From positions 48,501 to 112,500 of the forward strand of contig JAVGVS010000757.1 of NCBI GenBank assembly GCA_032718565.1: DNA of 64,000 nt, read 5' to 3'. The notes under the pieces are model-generated. The model was given only the letters and a program-made list of their open reading frames with translations. It searched no databases and was not told the origin of the DNA. Each line of letters begins with the position of its first letter. Position 1 is the stretch's first letter. The translations under genes were made by a program, and so were the position numbers. This DNA is from Distichodus sexfasciatus. Taxonomy: Eukaryota; Chordata; Actinopteri; Characiformes; Distichodontidae. Shown in pieces: positions 58,430 through 64,000 of the stretch.

Positions 58430-59157
58430 GTCTCTCTCTTTCTCCCTTGCTCACTCTCTTTCCCTTTCTGCCTTTCTCTCCTTCTCTTTTTCTCGCTCTC
58501 CCTCTCTTTCTACCTTCTGTCTCTTTCATGCTCCTCCGCCGTCTTTCTTTTCTGTCTCTTTAATTTTTAGCTCTCTTTCTTCTCTCTCTCTATATTTATT
58601 CCCTTCTCTTTTTCTCTATCTTCATCCCTCTCTTCTTTTCTCTCCCTCTTACTCATCATCTCCTTCTCTATTTTTCCTCTCTCCCCTTCCCTCTCTCTTT
58701 TTCTCTTGCTCACTCTTTCCACCTTGTCTCTCTCTCTCTCTCTCTCTTTTCCTCATTGACTCCCTCTTTCTTTTTACTCACTTTCTTTTTTCCCTTTACT
58801 CTCTCTGTCTCTTCTTTTCTCTCTGTCTCTCTCTTTATTTTTCTCCCTCTCATTCCCTCTCTTTATCTCTCTCACTCACTCTCTGTTTTACTCTCTTTCC
58901 TCATCTCTCTTCCTCTTCTCTCTCTTTTGTACGCTCACTCTTTATTTCTCTCTCTTCATCAGCAGTGTTCACCTCACACTCCTCACGATGCTTTTTCCAC
59001 TGTGTGTGTGTGCACCCTATGAACTACGCACAACTTTTACAGGAGTACGCACACACACGCGCACACACACGCGCACACACACGCGCACACACACACACAG
59101 CTGGTATGTTTGAGGTAATGTTAGACATTTCTTTAAATAGAAGCATTTCTCTTTTTG

Positions 59158-59203
<46 letters not shown>

Positions 59204-59904
59204 CCTCAGGAGCTCTTCCTCTACCACTTTTTCCTGTTTATTACACTCTCTGTTTTCGATTCTCTCTCTTGGCTGCACCGCCGTACGCTAAAAGCAGAGA
59301 TCAAAAGAGAAAGAGAAAAAGAACGAGAGAAGGAGAGAGACGGAGAGATAGAGAGACGGAGAGGTAGTGTGTTCTGTCCGTTCCAATCTCATTACAGAAG
59401 CTGAAATATTTGCACTACTTTGCTTTTAGGCCTCAGGCTACCATTACTAACAACACACCATAATACACCCCTCTCTCTCTCTCTCTCTCTCTCTCCGTTT
59501 CTTCTCTTCCTCCTCCTCCGCTCCTGTTCTCCCTCTCCCTCCCTCTCCGTCTCTCTTTTTCTCCCACCTCCCCCTCTCTCTGCCATTCTCTCCCTCCCTC
59601 CTTCCCTCTCACTCTTTCTCTTCTTTTCCTCTTCCTCCTCTCTCTCTCCATGTCTCTTTTTCACTCTCCCTCTGTCTCCTCCCTCCCTCTCTTTCTCCCT
59701 CTTTATCACCCTCTCTACCCTTATTTTCTCTCTCTCCTCTCTTTCTCCTCCCCTCTCTCTCTCTCCTTCTCCCAGTGTCTCTCCTTTTCTTCCTCTCGCC
59801 CCTCTCTCTTTGTCTTTTTCTTTTGCTCTCTCTCTGTGCCTTCCTCCTCTTCCCCCCGTCTTCTTTTCTTTCTCTCTCTCCCACTTCCTCTCTTCCTCTT
59901 CTTC

Positions 59905-59952
<48 letters not shown>

Positions 59953-60255
59953 CTCGCTTCCTCTCTCCCCTTCTCTACCTCTCTCCCCTTTTCTCTCTCT
60001 CTCTTCCTGCTCTTCTCCTCTGTCTACTTTCCTGTTCTCTCCTTCCCACTTCCTCCCTCCCTCTTTTTCTCTCCTTTTTGTTCTCTCTCGCTTCCTCTCC
60101 TCCTTCTCTCCCTCTCTCTCGCTTTCTTTCTCTCCCTTTTCTCCTTCTCTTCCCTCTCCCCTTCTTCTCTCTCTCTTCCTTTCGTCCTCTCCCTTTCTTC
60201 CTTTAACCTCTTTTCCTCCCTCTATCCTTCTCTTTCCTTCTCTCTCCCAGCATCT
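58430..60255 (+). repeat. Very long polypyrimidine tracts
   Basis: C/T on the + strand at 58430-58960 and again at 59465-60250, about 790 bp, separated by (CA)n with cgcg modules (59048-59098), (CT)n (59158-59188) and an AG-rich patch (59295-59362). Ser/Leu/Phe frames of up to 279 codons here are artefacts. No gene. Confidence 0.9.
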
Positions 60256-60539
60256 TTAATATGTTTGCTCCCCGTCTTGTGTTCATCTGTCAAAACCTCG
60301 CATTTAAACACCAATAAAGTGCTGTTCACATGAAATCACGCTGACGCAGAGTCACTGTCACTCACACACACACACACACGCTCTTCACTTCCATTGCTGC
60401 AGGAATCTAGAAGGAATGCACTCCTGTCATTCCCAGCATTCCTGCCTGATCCCTGCCATCCCTGTTGTCCCCGGAGCATGCTGGGTAACGCGTGTTTACC
60501 TCCAAAACGGTTCATTAGATCTCAGCAGAAAATGATGGG

Positions 60540-60840
60540 TTTATGTCTGGTCCTAATTGCGACTCGTCCGATACTGGATTTTTTAGAGCGATACCGATAT
60601 TTTGGAATTTAATTTTTTAAAAATGATTTATTCATCAGCCTAACATTTAGAGTTAGCTACATAAGTATTTGGACACATACAATTTTTGTCATTTTTGTCG
60701 TGTAACATCACAGTCAAGATATGACGGAAGTGTAGACTTTCATCTAAATTTAAGTGGTTTAACAAATACATTAAATTTTCAGAAATTATATTTCCAAAAA
60801 TGTCAAATGTAATTGGACATCAAAAATATAATATTACAAG
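60540..60840. repeat. Fragments of MITE and Tc1-like repeats
   Basis: actcgtccgatactggattt and gcgataccgatattttgga resemble the interior of the element at 2384. gttagctacataagtatttg-gacac and tgtagactttcatctaaatt match the end and subterminal part of a common fish Tc1-like family. Confidence 0.45.
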
Positions 60841-60844
60841 CAGT

Positions 60845-61015
60845 TGGCAGTGTAACAGTCAGGGAGTCGAGCGCGTGATCGGAGGGTCTCCGGTTCCAGT
60901 CCCACACTGGTAAAGGTACCACAGAGATACTCATCAGCAAGGTACCGTCCCCAAGCCCTGGTTCCCGGGCGCTGCCAAAAACAACTATGGGCTCATCTCC
61001 CAATCGGCAGCTCTC
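60845..61015 (+). repeat. tRNA-SINE, ggtaccac family
   Basis: ggcagtgtaacagtcaggga (A-box region), ctccggttccagtcccacac (B-box), ggtaaaggtaccacagagat and tcagcaaggtaccgtcccca, then ccctggttcccgggcgctgc. Best-preserved full head plus body. Confidence 0.8.
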
Positions 61016-62307
61016 GTGGGCAAAGCGGGACGAATGATGACCATAGAAGGAGAGAGAGGGAATAAAGAGAGAGAGAGAACCAGCTCTTCCTTCGTTTTCA
61101 TCTCCTCGTGGGACCTGGCAGCCGCCTACGACGTCTCCCAAAATTTTAAATAAAACAAACTGACCCGGGACGGTTACTGGAGTTATTTTAGAAGACCAGC
61201 TGCACCGAGTGTGTGTGTGTGAGAGTATGAGTGTGTGTGTGAGAGTATGAGTGTGTGTGTGTGTGTTTGTAGCTAAATAAAAGCCTGATGACATCTAAAG
61301 GAAAGGCCAGTACCACCACGTTGACAGACGCCATGCGACAGAGCGTTTTCGGGAGTCGCCGTGGTTACAGGTCGAACCCCCCACAACCGGAATAACGCGC
61401 TCATATGTGGTGTGACCCGACTCGGCTCGGCTCGGCCCAGTATCGCTGCGGTGACGCCCGCTTGCGGTGGGGGGGGCGCTGTACCGAGAGCGTGGGAAAT
61501 GCCACTGCCACACTCCCAAATTACAGAGGCGGCAAATTCAGGCTGCAGTAAATACCAATTACTGTAATGAATTACTCTCTGAAGTGACGAGCGACACCAG
61601 AACCCAGCTGAGCAGCTCTATTACAACTTCACAATCTCACTTACTCACCACAAATCACCACCATCCCCCTCACTCTTTTTTCTTCCTTTCTTCATCAGTT
61701 AACGCTAAATAACCAGCATCTCTCTCTCTCTCTCTCTCTCGATGCATTTTTCTTTCTTTGGTCCACCTCCACCTCCTACTCCACACGTCACGCGGCGCTG
61801 CAGGACCCAGCCGCTCCAACACCCCTTTTTTCTGGCTGTTTTTGGAAGGAGGGAGGCATCTGAGAAGGCGTGAGGCGATGAGACGGCTGATTGGAAACAG
61901 AGCGAGGCTGTAAACACGTCGCCTGGTCAGGAGGGAGCGGCTAATTCCAACAACAAGCAGCGAAACCAGAGAAAAACGCCGGAGAAAACACCAGAGAAGT
62001 GATGAAACTCACCCTGAATAACCCGCATCCCTCTAACTCCATCCCTCTATCTTTCTTCCCGTCTGTCTGTTTCTCTCATTCTTTCTCAGTTAATCCCTCG
62101 TGGAGTTTGCCTCTTCGTCCCTCCTTACTTCTTTCTTTTTTCAGTTAACCATAAAATAACATACGCCCCTGTGTATATCTCTTTCCATCATTCATTCATT
62201 CTTCTTGCCTTCCTTCCTTCCTCCCACCATGCATCTCTTGCTTTTTCTCTCCTTCTCTCTCGCCCTTAAACAAGCTCTTTCTCTCTCTTTCAATAAACTC
62301 TAAAAAC

Positions 62308-62338
<31 letters not shown>

Positions 62339-62700
62339 GCTTTGTTCACTTCTTTAATAAGACTGGAGTTTAATTGCTCTCTGTGGTTTAATATTCTTTA
62401 AAGTCAAGGTGTGTATGTGTGTGTGAGACGCTTTGACAATTGAGGTGATGTGTGCATGTTTCTCATTATGTGAGTGTGACGCTGATTCATGGCATATAAA
62501 ACGGTATGTGTGTGTGTAACTCTGACAAATTAGTTTTAACAGAAGAGTTGATGCAGTAAAATTGTCCATATGTTACAAACCAAAGAGGCTGCCTGATAAA
62601 ACACACACACACTCATTCTGACAACACGACCACACATGTGACTCTGCTAGTTACCATTTATATCCTAAGTGCATGTGTGTGTATTTATGTCTGTCACACA
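61016..62700. other. Intergenic, two CG-rich patches
   Basis: (TG)n at 61211-61265. CG-rich patches at 61310-61500 (with cgactcggctcggctcggcc) and at 61785-62000 stand out from the surrounding AT/CT-rich DNA. (CT)n at 61721-61740 and 62315-62336. Neither patch contains an exon I recognise; a distant first exon or conserved non-coding element is possible. Confidence 0.4.
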
Positions 62701-62704
62701 CTAA

Positions 62705-63053
62705 GGCCTCGTACACATGGACGTTCGAAACGAACGCCCTCCGAACACCATACGCGTTTTTGCTGTGTTTTGTTGCTGCGTTTTGTAGCTGCGTTCGATT
62801 GGCGTTTCACTGGCGTTCGCAACAGCGTCGTTTTCCTCATGTTAGTCAGGATTTTGACGCCAAGAAAACGTTGCATGCAGAGTTTATTTGACGCCACCCG
62901 AACGCGCAGCCGGCCGAACGCCGGTGCTGAACGCCCGTGTGGACGCTTTGATTTGCTCCAATGGGCAGAAAACCGGTCGGCGTTCAGTCGGCGCTCACCT
63001 GGCACCACGAACGCCAGAAAAACGCCTGGTTCAGACGTCCGTGTAAACGAGGC
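62705..63053. mobile_element. Harbinger-like MITE with TAA duplication
   Basis: Left end GGCCTCGTACACATGGACG; right end, read on the other strand, GGCCTCGTTTACACGGACG (15 of 19 identical). TAA flanks both ends (62702-62704 and 63054-63056), as expected for PIF/Harbinger insertion. The interior is rich in gaacgcc/ggcgttc inverted words. No transposase. Confidence 0.7.
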
Positions 63054-63059
63054 CTAAGT

Positions 63060-63425
63060 CTCTCTTCCTCTATGTTTGACATTCTCATTCTCTCTGTCCC
63101 TTCTTTTCCTCTCTTCTTCCCTCTCTCTTTCCCTCCCTCTCTCTCTCTCGCTCGTTCTCTCTTTCTCGCTCTCTCTCTACCCTCTCTTCCTCTCTCTTTA
63201 TGTCCATTAATCTCTCTTTCCCTCTGTCTTACCCACGCTCTCTCTCTCTGTTTCTCCTTCTCTTTTTCTTTTCCATATCCCCCATATCCCCCTCCCTCGC
63301 TGTCCTTCTCCTCTCTTTCCCTCTCTCGCTTTGTCTTACATTCTCTTTCTTTATTTCTTTCTCTCATACACATGCATGTGTCTGTCGCTCCTCTCCTCTC
63401 GTATCATCTACTCTCTTTATCTTAC
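63060..63425 (+). repeat. Polypyrimidine tract
   Basis: C/T-rich on the + strand, starting directly after the Harbinger-like MITE. Open frames are compositional. Confidence 0.85.
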
Positions 63426-63464
63426 TTGTTAATCGTCTGTTTCCTCTCTGGCATCGTCATCATA

Positions 63465-63545
63465 TAAGATAAGCCTTTATTAGTCCCACAGGTGGGAAAT
63501 GTGCATGCAACAGCAGCAAAGAAGACAACAGAATATAGCAATAAA
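63465..63545. repeat. LINE-type 3' tail fragment
   Basis: aagcctttattagtcccaca, ggtgggaaatgtgcatgca and acagcagcaaagaagacaac resemble the end of common fish LINEs (ttattggtcccacaag type). Short, so class uncertain. Confidence 0.4.
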
Positions 63546-63563
63546 AGGATAAAAAAGTTAGAT

Positions 63564-63755
63564 ATGTGACCCCCCACGGCAAAACCAGTCGCAACGGAGG
63601 TTTCCGAGAAAAAACGAGCGTTTATGTTGCGTGGGGTAGAATTGTGGATTTTTAGTTTTTAGTGTTTTGAAACAGTGGAAGGTCTATACTGTAGTGTTGT
63701 GAAGAAATTTGGCTGAAAAACTTACCCTTTCCATCCTAAAAACGTGACTTTCTTG
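63564..63755. repeat. Dispersed tgacccccacggcaaaacc repeat, copy 2
   Basis: Second copy of the 190-bp sequence at 48940-49135, same orientation, with few differences (a short tcgcttg insertion is absent here). Confidence 0.85.
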
Positions 63756-64000
63756 AGGTGAGGAATTAAATTCTAGCAGAATGTTAAAAGTTTGTGTTTT
63801 GACCGCTCTACTTCAATATTTACGCTAAATCCACTGGTTGACCAGCGTGAAGATATTTCTCCGGAATCCATCTCCGTCTCCCGAGTTCAGTTAACCTAAC
63901 GCAGGTAGGCTATCCGTGTGGCTGTGAATGCAGCGTAGGCTACCGTAAATGCAAACGTAGCCGCGACCGCACCAAGCGTCTGTGAGTGCTACGGCGATAG
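63756..64000. other. Window end, nothing recognised
   Basis: Mixed-composition DNA with a short repeated word (gtaggcta / tacggtagcct type) at 63900-63950. No coding signal before the window ends. Confidence 0.4.

Noticed and set aside
59420..60259. 279-codon open frame rich in Ser, Leu and Phe
   Set aside because: It is the translation of a polypyrimidine tract; neighbouring frames are open too, and no domain or splice structure is present.

Overview
This is a ray-finned fish (teleost) chromosome segment. The evidence is vertebrate gene structure (small exons, GT-AG introns of 0.1 to 5 kb), very abundant (CA)n, (GA)n and long polypyrimidine tracts, tRNA-derived SINEs carrying a fish-type core, and Tc1-, hAT- and Harbinger-like miniature transposons. 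No bacterial, viral or organellar genes are present. About 5% of the window is coding. The species cannot be told from the sequence alone. Four loci are recognisable. (1) gpatch2, + strand, nine coding exons from 1151 to 7998; the exon phases sum to a closed frame of 486 codons ending in a G-patch domain. (2) An estrogen-related receptor gamma-like locus (esrrg), + strand, 18128 to about 31800. It lies downstream of gpatch2 in the same orientation, as in other vertebrates. Every exon except one ligand-domain exon carries a lesion: frameshifts, shifted or lost splice acceptors, and loss of two zinc-binding cysteines. I read it as a decaying copy. (3) efhc1, - strand, nine clean exons from 43164 to 37893, encoding a three-DM10 axonemal protein of 577 residues that stops before the C-terminal EF-hand. 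(4) eva1a, - strand, two coding exons from 48442 to 47293, encoding a 142-residue single-pass membrane protein. Because gpatch2, efhc1 and eva1a read cleanly over about 3.6 kb of coding sequence, poor assembly is a weak explanation for the lesions concentrated in the esrrg-like locus. Layout: 1-1150 gpatch2 upstream and promoter; 1151-8550 gpatch2; 8.6-17.8 kb repeat-rich spacer with an orphan triple-CCAAT cluster at 13.47-13.54 kb; 17.84-31.8 kb esrrg-like locus, with a 2.4 kb satellite of about 25-bp units in one intron; 31.9-37.9 kb spacer with two fold-back Tc1 derivatives and a hAT-like miniature element with a perfect 8-bp target duplication; 37.9-43.35 kb efhc1 with a forkhead/X-box-like promoter; 43.4-47.2 kb spacer; 47.3-50.1 kb eva1a with a possible in-frame upstream exon; 50.1-64 kb gene-free, dominated by purine/pyrimidine tracts, SINEs, a 22-bp minisatellite that has grown between MITE ends, and a SINE whose promoter head has been amplified in tandem. 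The genes do not form a shared pathway: gpatch2 is nuclear and RNA-related, efhc1 ciliary, eva1a an endomembrane/autophagy protein. The interest lies in the broken receptor gene and in how mobile elements have seeded tandem arrays.
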